A stretch of 64,000 bases of DNA from Pyropia yezoensis (GCA_009829735.1 CM020618.1:2974882-3038881), one strand, 5' to 3'. Positions 20,292 to 32,134 are shown, counted from the stretch's first letter. Program-made: numbers and translations. Notes: generated from the letters alone by a model not told the origin.

Positions 20292-22415
20292 TCACTTTTT
20301 TCTTCGGGAAGACAGCCAGCCCATGCCCACCGACGCGAGCGCGGCGGTGGTCTTGGCCAGCTCCTTCCCCCCCCGCGCCAGCATCGCCGCCTCTTTGGAG
20401 CGCATCGCCGTCTCCACCCGCTCCCCAAGACGGGTCAGGTTGCACGCCGCCGCGCCTCCGCCGCCAGTACCGCCGGTGCCGCCCGAGCCGCCGGTGCCTC
20501 CGGTGCCGCTGACAAAGCCGCCGGGGCGGGGGGGTTGTGGGGAGGGGGTTGGCCGCGGTGCGACAGGAACGGGGCCGCCGCCGGGGCCGCCACCACCGCC
20601 AGAGGCGCCACCGGCAGGGAGCACCCCCACCGGCCGCTGCGGCTGACCAGCGCCCGGTGACAGCGGCGGTGGCGCCGGGGACGCCGCGACGTAGTTCCCG
20701 TGCGGCGGCCGCGGCAGCGCCGGCGACGACGGCGGCGGGCTGGCCGGCGCCATCCACGGGCTGGACACGGCCACCCCCGCCGCGTCGACGCAGTAGCCAG
20801 TCGACGCGGACGGCGCGCCGCCAACCGACAGGGAGCAGGGGAGATGGATGACCCCGCCGGGGGGAGGCGGGGGGGGGGGCGCCCACCCGCCGGGCCCCCC
20901 ACCCCCGGGGGTGGTGCTGTGGGGGTGCCACGACGGCGCGCCGGCCATGGAGGGATACCCCCCGAGCGCCGCCGTCGGCTGGGCGGGCAGGGAGTGCAGG
21001 CCCGCCGCGTAATGCTGGGCGCCGCTGCCGCCACTGGGGCCACCCCCACCCCCACCCCCACCCCCCCCGCCGCCAACCCCACCCGAGTCGAGGCTGTGGG
21101 ACACGGCGCTGCTGTCCGACGACAGCAGCGCGGCGCCGCCTCCCGGCACGGCGGCCCAGCCGCCCAGGCACCCATCCACCGAGTGCGCACCGCCCGGCTG
21201 TGGCGGCGGCGGTGGCGGCGGCGGTGGGGGCGGCGGTGGGGGCGGCGCCCCAATCGGCGCGGGCGGCCACGCACCGCCCGTTAGCGGCAGCGGCGCCGAG
21301 GGGGTGTAGGACGGGGAAACGGGGGGCGGCCGCCGCTCTGGCCACCGCCCCCCCGTGTGCGCGTCCGCCGTTGGCCGCCGCCCCCCGTCGAGGCGGTCGA
21401 CCGACGCGGACAGCGGGGCGCCACCGGGCGGCGACGCAGACGTCCACCCCGCTCCCCCCGCCGGGGTGGTGGGCGCCGAGACGCCGCCGCCGCCGCCGCC
21501 GCCGGCCCCAAACGTCGGCACCGACACAGACGACGGTACGAGCCGGGGGTGGCCCCACCGGCGGCCCCTGCCGTCGGCTGCCGCCAGGGACGCAGACGTG
21601 GTGGCGCCGACGGGCCGGTCGGCGGGGCGCCAGCTCTCCCACAAGGACGTCTCTGGGGGTGGCGGTGGCGGCGGAGGGGGGGACACGGCCGCACTCGGCG
21701 TCGTGCCGTAGACGCTGCCGCTGCCGCCCCATGAGCTCCCACCCGTCGGCGGCAGCACCCCGCCGCCAGCGCGGCCGCCACTCCCCGCGTCCACATCGTA
21801 CGAGTCGTAGAGGAGGCTCGCCGGCGGTTGCGGTGGCGGCGGCGGCGCCACGCCTGGCGCCCACGCTTCCCGGTCGCTGCCGCCACCACCCGCGCCAGCG
21901 TCGCCGCCGCCGCCGCCGCCGCTGTTACCGCCGTGGTCCCCCAGTCCCGCGCCGTTGATGGGGGGCGGCAGCGGCGGCGGGTACCAAAGGCCAGAAGGGG
22001 GCCCTGGCGCGCCCTCTCCGCCCCCTACAGGGACGCACCCACCATCACGAACACCACCACCACCACCACCACCGCTGCCGCCTCCGCCGCCGCCACCGCC
22101 GCCGCCGCCGCCGCCTCCGTACCCAGCCGACGGACCGACCGGCTCGGGCACCGCCGCCGCCGCGCCCAGGTCCCGCAGGTGCGCCGACGACGCAGAGCTG
22201 ATCGACAGCGTATCGGGGATGGCCTCGTCCCCGTCCTCCTCACCCTCGGCGGCAGCGGCGGGTGGCGACAAACGGGGCCGCGGCGGCGTCGGCGTCGTCG
22301 ACAGAGGCCGACGCGGCGGGGACGCGGCGCGACCGGGGGCGGCGGCGGCTGGGGAGGGGGCGCCGTCGCCGGGGGACGGGGGCGGGGCGGCACCGTCGAG
22401 CGCAAGCGACGCCAT
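20292..22415 (-). CDS. hypothetical Gly/Pro/Ser-rich protein (707 residues)
   Basis: One frame runs from the ATG complementary to 22413-22415 to 20292 with no break, although it crosses many G/C tracts, which itself argues for coding. The N-terminus has an acidic patch (EGEEDGDEAIPDTLSISS). The middle is Pro/Gly/Ser-rich with scattered aromatics. The last ~45 residues are a basic helix (RVETAMRSKEAAMLARGGKE...SSRRKK) that looks like a conserved functional tail. No domain is recognised. A CCTAG acceptor-like site lies just upstream of the ATG, so a further 5' exon is possible. A scaffold or RNA-associated role would be a guess. Confidence 0.5.
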   Translation of the reverse strand: MASLALDGAAPPPSPGDGAPSPAAAAPGRAASPPRRPLSTTPTPPRPRLSPPAAAAEGEEDGDEAIPDTLSISSASSAHLRDLGAAAAVPEPVGPSAGYGGGGGGGGGGGGGGSGGGGGGGVRDGGCVPVGGGEGAPGPPSGLWYPPPLPPPINGAGLGDHGGNSGGGGGGDAGAGGGGSDREAWAPGVAPPPPPQPPASLLYDSYDVDAGSGGRAGGGVLPPTGGSSWGGSGSVYGTTPSAAVSPPPPPPPPPETSLWESWRPADRPVGATTSASLAAADGRGRRWGHPRLVPSSVSVPTFGAGGGGGGGVSAPTTPAGGAGWTSASPPGGAPLSASVDRLDGGRRPTADAHTGGRWPERRPPPVSPSYTPSAPLPLTGGAWPPAPIGAPPPPPPPPPPPPPPPQPGGAHSVDGCLGGWAAVPGGGAALLSSDSSAVSHSLDSGGVGGGGGGGGGGGGPSGGSGAQHYAAGLHSLPAQPTAALGGYPSMAGAPSWHPHSTTPGGGGPGGWAPPPPPPPGGVIHLPCSLSVGGAPSASTGYCVDAAGVAVSSPWMAPASPPPSSPALPRPPHGNYVAASPAPPPLSPGAGQPQRPVGVLPAGGASGGGGGPGGGPVPVAPRPTPSPQPPRPGGFVSGTGGTGGSGGTGGTGGGGAAACNLTRLGERVETAMRSKEAAMLARGGKELAKTTAALASVGMGWLSSRRKK

Positions 22416-24509
22416 GCGCCCCCGCTCGCTGCCCTAGGCGGGGGGATGGATGAAGAGGGGGGTGAGGTGCAGCGGGGAAGGGTGTGGGGCAGTGGGGGGA
22501 ATGGGCGTAGGGTCAAGCGGGGGCGGCGTGCGCCTCGCGCGCGCCCAGCGGCGCCACCAGCCCGGCCAGCCGACCCAGCGGATGACGCGGGCCAACGGCG
22601 GTGACGACGCGACGGCGACGGCGGCGGCGGCGGCGGTGGTTGCGGCGGTAAGCGTGGCGGGGGGGGCGGTGGGTGTCCCGCTGGGCTGAGCCGACCGAGC
22701 AGCCGCCTCCGCACGCAGGGCGGGGCGACAGGCTGTCGGGCAGACGGCTGCAAAAAGGGGAAGGGCGGGAGGGGGGTGACGGTCGCCGAGAGGGGAGCGT
22801 GGGTGGAGGGGGGTCCACAGCCGCCTCGTTGAATGGGCGGGGGCGGGATGCAGGGTTGGGGGAGGGGAGGGGGAGGTGGGGCGGCGGGGATGGCAAGGCC
22901 GCGACGATGGCGGCCGTGCCACGTCCGTCGCTGCCGGTGCCAGCGTGCGGCAAGTTGGGGGGGGGGGGGTCCCCGGGGAAGGCAGTGTGCCGCAGGCGAG
23001 TGCGGCGGTGGGGGGGGGGCGGGGGGGGGCACGGTGCGGGGCACGACGACGCGGCGCCACGCCAGCCTTGTCGCCGTTGCCGGCCCAGTGTAGCGCGGGG
23101 GGTCTGGTTTGGCCGGGGGGAAGCCCCCTGGCCCGTCCAACGTTGGGCTTCTGTAAGGCGGGAGGTGACGACGCCGCCGACCGGTCGGCAATGTCTGCAC
23201 GCTGATTGGTGGGGGCGTCGGGGAAGGACTGATTGGTGGGGGCGTCGGGGGAGGACGGGCTCGGCAGCGCGGGCAAGGTCGAGGGGGACAAGGGTGGCCT
23301 CGTTGGAAGAGGCATCGGTCATCGTCGACAAATGGGTGTTGGCCAAAGTTGGATGGGGATCTTCTTTGCGAGTAGCGTTGTCGGTTGCTCTGTGCGGCCT
23401 CCCGTGGCCACCCGCCCAGACAGAGCAACAGGGGGCGCGGGATCCGGCCGGATACCGGCCGGTGGGCCGGGGTTCCTCCAAGACACCCAAATGGGAAAGA
23501 TCAACAACAAATGGAATTTGCATGTCGTGGGTGGGCAACGCGCCGCCGCGAGAGGCGGAAAGGTGGCAGCTGTGGATGGGCCGCCGTGAGGGAGTGTCGG
23601 GGTGGGGGGGCCCCACTTCCGCCTTTCATTGCTGTCCGGCAGGCCCATGACAGAGAGCCGTGCAGATGCGCGCGTGTGGCGGTACCAGTCCAGCAATGCC
23701 TGCATACATACACCCCTGATGAGGAATGATGCAAACGGCAGACGATAGGAGAAATAGAGTAAATGGGTGGCCCACAGAACATTTTCCGTATGGCTCGCCT
23801 GTCCGGTCCCCCCACCCGTCCGGCGGTCTCGTCCGCCACGGACTACCTACAGCTGTGTGGATGTGTAGCCCAGCACGGCGGTCGTCGGTCGCGACTCTCT
23901 GAATGGTCCGTCCCCTTCCCCCGCGCCCCCCTCTACCGCAGGGGGAGGTGAGTGAGGGGGCGCGCCTCCCCATGGCGCGCTCCTGGGACCGCCTGTTACG
24001 GTGATGGGGTGGGTGGCCAGGCCCGAGGCTTGGCAACGGCGGCGGCCGTATCGCGCTGCGGCGGCGGCAGCGGCGGCGGCAGCGGCAGCGGCGGCAGCCC
24101 AGCGGCGGCAGCGGCGGCAGCCCAGCGGCGGCAGCGGCGGCAGCCCAGCGGCGGCAGCAGCGGCAGCGGTGGTGGCGGCGGCGGCGGCGGAGGTGGTGGC
24201 GGCGGCGACGGCCGCCACGGCGGCGATGGGGGGGGGTTGGCAACGGCGGTCACCGCGGCAGCGTCGGCGGCGACGGCAGCGGAGGTGTCGGCGGCAGCGG
24301 CGGTGAGCTCGACGACGACCGGGCAGGGAGGGCGGGGGACGTAAACGAGGTTCCCCCCCCCCCCTTCAGCGAGTCGGCCCCCGCCTCGGCGCGCGGGGTG
24401 GCCGCCCCGCCACCGCCTCCTGGCCGTGCGGCGTGCGAGCATGCGTGGGCACCCCGCCGCCGTCGCGCCGTGTGGCGCCCGCGGCCCAAACGGTAGGGGC
24501 GGCAGCAGC

Positions 24510-24542
<33 letters not shown>

Positions 24543-24794
24543 TCCCCACCGCCGGCCCCCGCAACCATCCTCCCCCCCCCCTTCTCGTCCCGGGTGAGTC
24601 CCGACCACTCCCCCCCCCCCCCCGTGCCCCTGTAAGCGCCGCCCCTACCCCCATCGCCGTCCCGATACCCCGACCGCCACCACTGCCAGTGCTCCCTGCA
24701 GCATTCACCCGCCCCCCCCACCCCCCCCCCCCCTATTCGCCGCCCCCGCACCCCTCCCTCCCCCCCACCCCCCTTCCCCTCCCGACCCCCGCCC
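22416..24794. other. 2.4-kb spacer with CCAAT-type duplication and simple repeats
   Basis: The first ~100 bases are pyrimidine-rich on the minus strand (promoter side of the preceding gene). A direct duplication with TGATTGGT at 23203 and 23230 is noted separately. From 24060 to 24180 the sequence is (GGCGGCAGC)n-like with a ~24-base period. Long frames on both strands are low complexity, and I call no gene. Confidence 0.4.
23203..23256 (-). promoter_or_regulatory. 27-bp tandem duplication carrying two CCAAT boxes
   Basis: TGATTGGTGGGGGCGTCGGG occurs twice, 27 bases apart. On the minus strand each copy reads CCAATCA, the NF-Y box, next to a GC box. It lies ~790 bases upstream of the gene starting at 22415, so its target is uncertain. 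Confidence 0.35.
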
Positions 24795-25473
24795 TCAGCC
24801 GCTGCCCACCCCCCCCAGCACGTACACGCTCCCCACATCCGACACGGCAGTGAGGGAGACGGCAACGCCATCAGGGGCGGTGCCCCCCCCCCCCCCCCGC
24901 ACCACGGCGGCGCCGATAACTCGCGCGTCGGCGCGGAAGCCAAACGCACGGCGGGGCGACCGCGCGAGCGCCCCAGACATCATGGTCTGGGGGGTCTGCC
25001 CCGCAGCGGCGGCGGCCATGGCCGCCGCCGCCTCGTCCGACCACGCGCCGCACGCCACCTCATTGTCCACCCCAACGACGTAGCAGAGGCCGTCGGGGTC
25101 GAGGCCGCTGAGCGCGTCCACCCCGCCCACCCCACCGCCACCGCCACCGCCACCCCCACCGCCACCCCCACCGGGCCCGCCCACCCCACACAGCGCCAGC
25201 CCCGCAATGCCATACTTCAACCCCCCCCGCCACCGCCCGCGCACGCTCATCATGCGGCCGTCGTACACGTGGACGGTGCGGTCAGCGCCGGCGGCGGCGA
25301 GCAGCCCCCCGCCCCCCGCGTCGAGCGCGTGGAGGCCACCCGGGCCGGGCCGCCGGCGGGCCACCGCCGCCACCCCCGCGCGGAGGTCGTAGAGGGCCAC
25401 CTCGGGGCCCTCGACGGTCGCCAGCAGCGCCCCCGACCCTGGCCCGGCGCCGACATTCACCCCGCCCCCGCCC

Positions 25474-25505
<32 letters not shown>

Positions 25506-27222
25506 GTCGCCGCGGTCCCCGACGGTGGCAGCAGCAGACCCGTCGGCTGCCGCGGTGGTGGCGGACACGCCGTCGCCGTCGACCGCCGCGGCGGGCGCCT
25601 CCCCCGCGGCGGGGGTCCACCACCCCACCCCCGCGGGGGCGCCGAGGCAGTGGACCGTCGCGACGGGCACGTCCCCGTCAAAGACGTTGACGTCCCGCGC
25701 CGCCTGCCGCGCCACGGCGGTGGTGGCGAGCGAGTGGGGGTGCAACGCCACGCCCGTCCAGCCAAGGGATGATGGCGTGGGGGGGGGGAGCGCGTACGTC
25801 ACCCGCGGGCTGCCCCCCCTCGGCGCGCCGCCGTCGCCGCCACCGCCGTCGCCGCCGCCGCCACTGCGGCTGCCGTCGCTGCCGTTGCCGCTGCGGGCCG
25901 GGGGGGTGGTGCCACGCACCGCTGCCGCCTCCCGCTGAGCGCGGCCGCCGCCGCCCTGTGGCATGGCAGGGGCCACGGGGGGATGCCCCCCCCCCCCGCC
26001 CCCGACGCCGCCGCCGCCCCCCCCCCCGACCCCCCCGGGTCATCGTACAACGCCACCAGCGCGGTCCCGTACGTGTCGACCGCCGCGAGGCGGCACCCGC
26101 TCGCGGCGACGGACTGGAGCTCGGTGCGGCAGAGGGACAGCGCCACCACCGGCGACACGGCCGGCCGGAGGGTCACCCCCGCCGACGCTGGCGACTGGGA
26201 GGCGGGCACCATGTAGTCATCGGCAATGGCGGAAAAGTCGGCGGCGTCCCCCCCCGGCCCGCCACCGCCGTCGTTGCCATTCCCCCCGGCGCCGCCGGCG
26301 CCGCGTGCAAACGCCACGTCTATGCGGTACACGGTGGTCCCCGAAGCGGCGTAGACGGTGCGGCCGTCGGGAGCCCCCGCGACGCGCGTCGCGTACATCC
26401 ATCTGTAGGAGGGAGGGAGAAGGGGGGGGGGATGGGAAAAGCGGAGGGGGGCGGGGGCAGGCGGTAGGCGGCAGCCACCGAAGGTGGGAGGGCAGGAGCA
26501 ATTGGGTACACAAACAACCGGTCACCAGGGTGGTCGCGGCGCGTGCGCGCTCAGCATAGCGGGGGGGGGGGATGGCCGAACAGACGACACGTCAGACACT
26601 GTCCATGGCACAGCGTCGCGGCTCCCAGCGGATAGCGTGGCGACGGCGCGGCCAGTATGCCGCGCTCGCGCGCAAGCGCCCGAGCCGCCCGGCCAGCCGG
26701 CGGGTAGACGGCCGCCGCGCGAGCGTGCCGGTGGGGGGCGGTGGCGGCGGGGGTGGGGGGGCGAAAGGGGGGCGGCCAAACTCCGCCTCCGCCCCTCCCC
26801 CCTCCCCTCTGCCTGCCAGGGATGCCTGTCGGGAAGGGCGCGCGCCCCCCGCCCCGGCGGCGGTGCCAAAAAGCCGCGTAATCCTCACCCCGCCGCAGCG
26901 GCCACCGCCACCGCCGACGCGCCCACCGCTGCTGCTGCCGCCGCCGCCGCCACCGCCGCCGCGGCGCTGGCGCCCGCAACCGCGCCGAACGCCGTCACGA
27001 CCACTGTCCACTGCCCCCAACGTCGGCGCCTCCGCCGCCCATCTTGGCGGCAGCGCGCGCGCCACTCACACTCACACACATACCCACACACACACAAGAA
27101 GAGAAAAACAGAGGGTGAGCGTACCCCGGGCTGAGCGGCCGCGGCAGGTCGGCGGCGGGGGGGACGGCGCGCCACAGGCGCAGGCGTGCCGCCGCGGCGG
27201 CGGTGGTGGCGGTGCGAACCAT
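24795..27222 (-). CDS. WD40/beta-propeller-like protein, two exons
   Basis: Exon 1 (27125-27222) encodes 32 residues from an ATG in GCGCCATGG. The intron 26403-27124 is GTACGC...CAG and joins in phase 2 to give ...PRPLSPGWMYATRVAGAPDG. Exon 2 (24795-26402) contains propeller-like strands: RTVYAASGTTVYRIDVA; ASGCRLAAVDTYGTALVALY; PEVALYDLRAGVAAVARR; GGLLAAAGADRTVHVYDGRM; DGLCYVVGVDNEVACGAW; LTAVSDVGSVYVLGG. These fit about five to six blades with weak WD signatures. Gly-rich inserts sit between blades. The frame changes once, at the C-run 25987-25996, probably a length error. WD40 proteins are interaction scaffolds. I cannot name the complex. Confidence 0.55.
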
Positions 27223-27363
27223 GGCGCCCCCGCCGGGAGGGAGGGGAGGGTGGGAGACGGGAGACGGGGGACGGCAGAGGGGAGGCGCGGCGGTGGGCGG
27301 GGGGAGGGATGACCGTCGCCGCAGGCGTAGCGGAAGAGGCATCACGGCCGCGTTTTCCTTATA

Positions 27364-27478
27364 GTGCGTCCCGTAAAAAGTGGACGTGCTCGTGTCGCGA
27401 TCATGTCAAATATCGGCCACTGGACCAATCAAACCCACACTGCACGACCCGTGCACGTCCACTTTTTACGGGACGCAC
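27364..27478. mobile_element. 115-bp MITE-like element with perfect 26-bp terminal inverted repeats
   Basis: The left end begins GTGCGTCCCGTAAAAAGTGG and the first 26 bases recur exactly as the reverse complement at the right end. The ~63-base interior includes ACCAATCA and is AT-richer than its flanks. It has no coding capacity. I cannot see a clear target-site duplication (left flank ATA, right flank AATA), so it could also be a hairpin-forming element that did not arise by transposition. The perfect arms suggest recent origin. Confidence 0.6.
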
Positions 27479-27584
27479 AATAACACCACAATAACACCAT
27501 CCGCACTGATCCGCAACAACTGGCGTACGCCAGGAAGTCCCTCCCCATTCACCCCCATTCCAAGCCCGCTGTGGATCACCTCAA

Positions 27585-27597
27585 TACTGTACAGTAC
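27585..27597. promoter_or_regulatory. GTACTGTAC-type palindrome
   Basis: TACTGTACAGTA is a 12-base palindrome, with GTACAGTAC at 27589-27597. It lies 363 bases upstream of the WD40-like start and is the second of five exact copies of this 9-mer. Confidence 0.35.
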
Positions 27598-28437
27598 GAA
27601 CACAATTGAAGAAATGGGGAGGGCCACTTAGACAAGGCTCAGGTAGCTCACGACACAGCGAACACGTGGCGTCGGTCCCGTCCCGCCACCCCACTCTGCA
27701 GCGGCGGCCGTTTCATTCTCCGCAGGCGCTTGCGGCGGGGCGCACAACGGCGGGGCCTCCCCCCCCCCCCGCGCCACCACCCTCATTCTTGTGCCTGTAG
27801 GCGATGTACAAGAGAACAGTACCCGACACAGGCCGCCGACCCGGGCGTCGCTGAGTCCCGCCCCACCCTTGTCTGTGGCCGCGGCGGACGGCGCGGGTGC
27901 CCGTCGCCCCTGCAGTAGGTACATATGGATGTGTGCAGGGCATCCAGCGCGACGCGCGCGTCGGGTCGCTCCCGCCAAGAAGGGCCGCTCGGCCTACCCC
28001 CCACGCGGGCGTCGACGGGATGCCGCGCCGGCCGCCGCGTGGCGCGGCGCGCGGCCGCCCGGTGTCCGCCGGCCGCCGGTGGCCCGTCCGTCCCACCCCC
28101 GCCCCGCTGTGCGCGGCCTACACACTGTCGCGTCCCCTAGGCTGCCACGCTCCCCGCACCTCCTTCCTCGTCCCCATTGCCCCTTCACCCGCGCTTCTCC
28201 CTCCTCCCGCACCCGCCCTGTTCCTCGCCCGCCCCCGCGGCGCCTTCCTCACCGTCACCCATTGACCGGTTTTCCCGTGCCCTCGCCCACGCATCACCGC
28301 CGCCACCACCACCGCCACCACCTCCGCAATCACCACCACCACCAACCCCACCACCCACCACCACCCACCACCTCATCTACGGTACCCCTCTCAAACCCCA
28401 CCCCTCCCCCCCTACCCCAAACTGCAAAGCTCCCCTC

Positions 28438-29458
28438 ATGGCGACGGCGCCCATGGGGGGGCGACGGCCACCCCGCCGACCCCCTCACCACCACCTCCAC
28501 CCCCCTGCCACCACCATGGCAGGTGGGGGGGGTGGGGGTGGGGGCACCGCTGGCGGCACGGGCGGCGCCGGCGGTCCCGGCGGCACGGGCGGCACGTCGA
28601 GCAGCGTCAGCGGTAGCAGCGGCGGCGGCAGCGGCGGCGGTGGCAGCGGCGGGCCCGGCGACGGCGGTGGCGGCGGCGGTGGGGGTGGGGGTGGGGGTGG
28701 GGTGGCGGCGGGCGTCACCGCCGCCGCCGCCCCCTTCTTCACCGCCGTCCTCCGCCGGCGGTCGCGGGCGGCGGCCAAGGCGGCGGCCGCCGCGGCGGCG
28801 GCGGCGGCGTTTGGGGCTGCCTCCGCCTCCACCGCCGATGGCGCGGGGAGGACCCCCCCCGCGCCAGGCCTGGGGGCGGGGGGGGGCGTACCGCCGCCGC
28901 CCGCCGCTCCCCCCCGCGGTGCTGCGGGCGGCCCCCCCACCGGCGGCGGCGGCGCCACCACCACCACCCCCACCGCCTCCTCCACCACCGCCGGTGCTTC
29001 CGCCGCCACCACCACCACCTACACCGCCACCATCATGGACACCACCGCCACGACGCCGTTAAAGACGGCAGCGGCAGCGGCAGCGGCAGCGGCGGCTGCC
29101 GCCGCGGGCGCGACCATGGACACGGGCTGGCACGTGTCGCTCCCACCGACGGTGGCGGCGCTGCCGTCTGCTGCAGCCGCCACGCCCGTTATCGTCGCCG
29201 GCGCGTCCGCCCCCGCGCCGGTCTTGCCCGCACCCGCACCCGCACCCGCACCCGCGCCCGCACCCGCACTCGCCGCTGCCGCCGTCGCTGCCGCGGCCTC
29301 GGGCCGTACGCCAACCACCCCCCGGGCGGTGGGCGCGCCGGCGGGCGGCGCCACTGGCGGCGGCCGCGGCGGCCCGCCGCCGCCACCGCCACCACCGCTT
29401 CGGCTAGTGCCCCCACCGTCGGCGGCGGCGGCGACGGCCGACGCGGGCGGTGGTCGTT

Positions 29459-29500
<42 letters not shown>

Positions 29501-31040
29501 GCGACAGCGCGGCGGCGCGCGTGGCGCTCGGCGCCAGGCCCGGCGGTGCGCCCGCGGCGGCGGCGGCGGTGGTGGCGGCGTCGCCGTCGGGTGGCCCCGG
29601 CGGCAGTAGGGGTGGCGGCGGTGGCGGCGGCGGTGGCCGCTGGCGCCGCCGCGCGCGCGTCTTTCCCCCCACCGCCCTGGCGGTGGCGGCTGCTGCGGGC
29701 GGTGGCGGCGCGTCGCCGCCGCCGCCGTCGCCGCAGTCGTCGCGGTCGCCGTCGTCGTCGTCGTCGTCGGGGTCGTCGGGGTGTGTGCGGCTGGCGCCGG
29801 TGCCGGTGTCGGCGGCGGCGGCGGCGGCCGCCCCCGCTGCTGGGCCACCACCACCCCCGTCCCGCGTGCCCCCCCGCTCCCCCCCCTCCGTCGTTGCTGT
29901 CTGGGCAGACCTCCTCCCCCCGTCGGCGGGTGCGGTGGTGGGGGCGGCCGGCGGCGGGGCGGGCGCGGCGACGGCGACCGCCGCACCATCCCCCCCCCCC
30001 CCCCCCGCCCGCCCCCGCGGCCGTCCGTGCCCCCCCCCCCGACGCCGCCGCTGGCCCTCCCGCCGCCCCGCCGGGACTCGGCCGCCGCCGACCGGGCGGC
30101 GGCGGTGGCGTCGGTGGCGCTGCGCGCCGCGCTCGCCGCCGCGGTGCCCATTGGGGGCACCGCCGCGGCGGCCGTGGCCGCCGCCGCCGCCGCGGCGGCT
30201 GCCGCTGGGGTGCCCGCCACCGAGTCGGGCCGCTGGACGTGGCGGGCAGGCGTCGACGACGACGACGACGGCGACGGCGACGGCGAATACGGCACCGGCG
30301 ATCGCGGCGGGAGTGGGCCCGCCGGGGAGGAGGGTGGGGTGGACGCCGACGGCGCCGCCTTTGACGCCTTCCTCGCCGGTACTGGCTGGGTGCCCGCCGC
30401 CGCCGCCGCCACCCCCGCCGCGGCGGCGCCCGCGGGGGGGGCGTGGGGGGGGGGGGCCACCAGTGACGACGACACGGCCGACAGCGTCGGGGGCGCCCGC
30501 TGGTACGACGCGCCCGCGTCGCCCGCCGCGGGCGGCACGGTCACGACCGCTGGGGCGGCGTCGGCCGCAGCCGCCGCACGGACGCCGCTCCGGTCCGTGT
30601 CGCGGGGCAACGCTGCCGGCGTGGCGACCGCGGGGGCGGGGAGGGGGGGTGCAGACGGAGGGGCCGCCGCCGCCCGCCGTCGCCAGCCCCGCGGGGGGAG
30701 CGGCAAGGCGGCCGGCAAGCCACGGCGCCCGCCCACTGCCCGGTGCTCGGCGGCGGCGCCGGCAGCAGCAGCGGCCGCCGACGTGGCGGCGCTGGCCGCC
30801 GCCGTCGACGCGCTCTCCCAGCGGCTGGCGGCGGTGGAGGCGCGCCTCGACGCGGCCGACGCGGCGGCCGCGGCGGCAGCGGGGCTGGCGACCACCCCGA
30901 CGACCGCGGCGGCGGCGGCGGCGGCGCCCGCCGACGGCTGGGCCGCCTGGGCGTGGGGGGGTGCCCGCGGCGTGCTGGCCACCGTGTGGGGAGATGGGGG
31001 GGCAGGGGGTGGGGACAGGGCCGCCGCCGGTGGGGGTTAG
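28438..31040 (+). CDS. Ala/Gly-rich protein with C-terminal coiled coil, hypothetical
   Basis: The start MATAPMGGRR follows a ~200-base pyrimidine tract. About 867 residues, mostly Ala/Gly/Pro/Thr low complexity, include a basic helix near residue 100 (FFTAVLRRRSRAAAKAAA). The informative part is C-terminal: ESGRWTWRAGVDDDDDGDGD, then DAFLAGTGWVPA, a 30-residue coiled coil (VAALAAAVDALSQRLAAVEA...), and a Trp-rich end (DGWAAWAWGGARGVLATVWG). The frame changes once at the C-run 29991-30006, again probably a homopolymer error; the two halves could otherwise be two genes. No family is recognised. The coiled coil suggests oligomerisation. Confidence 0.45.
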
Positions 31041-31412
31041 CCCCCCGCAACCCGTGTCCCCACGGAGGGAGGGAAGGGGCGGGTGGGGGAGGGGGGGGGG
31101 GGGGCCGTCGTGGCCTCGGCCATCGTGGGGGCACCCGCGGCGGCGGGGGGGGGGGGGGGGGGGGGGGTTGGTGGGGGGGGGGGAGGGTGCGGGGGAGGGG
31201 GATGCGGCGGGTGGCGGCGTTTGCCCCGCCGTCCGGCGCTACCCCCCGCCATGGCCCGCGCGGCGCCGGGGGGTGGCCGCGCTTGCAGCGTCGCGGCGGG
31301 CGGGGCCTCGGTGGGTTTGTGCTGCTCCGTCTTGCATGGGCTGTGGCGCTACCGTTTTCTCTCTTTTTTTTTTTTTTTTGTGGGATGCGGGTTGCTATTT
31401 GTTTTGTCTGAT

Positions 31413-31421
31413 GTACTGTAC
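31413..31421. promoter_or_regulatory. GTACTGTAC motif
   Basis: Exact 9-mer, 373 bases downstream of the Ala/Gly-rich gene's stop. One of five copies in the window, all in spacers. Confidence 0.3.
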
Positions 31422-32050
31422 CTGCTCGTGTTTTCCACTTGCTCCCTGCTATTGACTGGCGGCTGCCGTCGCACCCTGCCTCGCGGCGGGGCGGTCAGGG
31501 CGGTTGGTGGTGACCCCAGACCCTTCCTACTCCCCGCGTGGCACCGCGTCTCGCCGGCCAGTGGCGGCCCCGTGCCGCTCCGTGATGACCGCGGAGGGGT
31601 TGGGAGGGAGAGGTGTGGGGGGGGGGGTAGGGCTAGGGTCTTCCTGGCACGCACCTGCTGCGCTCCCTTTGCAGCCCCCGCCAGGAGGTTCATCCGGGCG
31701 CACTCCCTTCCACTGGCCCCGCCTCTCCCCCCCCCCCCCCCCCCCTCGCTTGCATGGTGGTACGCCACCACTTTCCGACCAGACGCGCTGCGGCGAGGGA
31801 GGCTGCACGACGCAACCACCGCTGACACCCGCCCCCCCGTTTTCCTCTCCCCCTCCCCGCTCCCACCGTCATACCCCGCGCCGGTGGGAGCGTGAGTGCG
31901 CTGTTTCGGGGGGGGTGGGGGGAGAGGGGGTGCGGCGGCGGTTGACGGGAACGACACGGACAAAGGATGAGGACACAAAACAGACGAGTGGGGGAAGGGC
32001 ACATGTACAAAGGCGGTGCCGACGCTTCTTACGCGCCAGTGCTCTCCAAG

Positions 32051-32134
32051 GATGAGACTCTCATCACCATCCTATGGTGATGAGACTCTCATCACCATCC
32101 TATGGTGATGAGACGCTCATCACCATCCTTTGGA
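32051..32134. repeat. 28-bp minisatellite, three units, each internally palindromic
   Basis: The unit GATGAGACTCTCATCACCATCCTATGGT repeats at 32051, 32079 and 32107; the third unit has GC for TC and CTTTGG at its end. Within and across units, GATGAGactCTCATC and CACCATcctATGGTG are inverted repeats, so the array can fold into serial hairpins. It lies about 600 bases upstream of MCM7. Confidence 0.85.

Larger units (their letters stand above)
27223..28437. other. divergent spacer between the WD40-like and Ala/Gly-rich genes
   Basis: It contains a 115-bp inverted-repeat element (27364-27478) and a TACTGTACAGTA palindrome (27585-27596). From 28200 to 28437 the plus strand is strongly pyrimidine-rich, the likely promoter of the next gene. 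No other gene is supported. Confidence 0.45.

Noticed and set aside
24060-24180. GGCGGCAGC repeat region as a coding Ala/Ser/Gly protein
   Set aside because: Simple-sequence DNA with all frames open. There is no unique sequence attached on either side.
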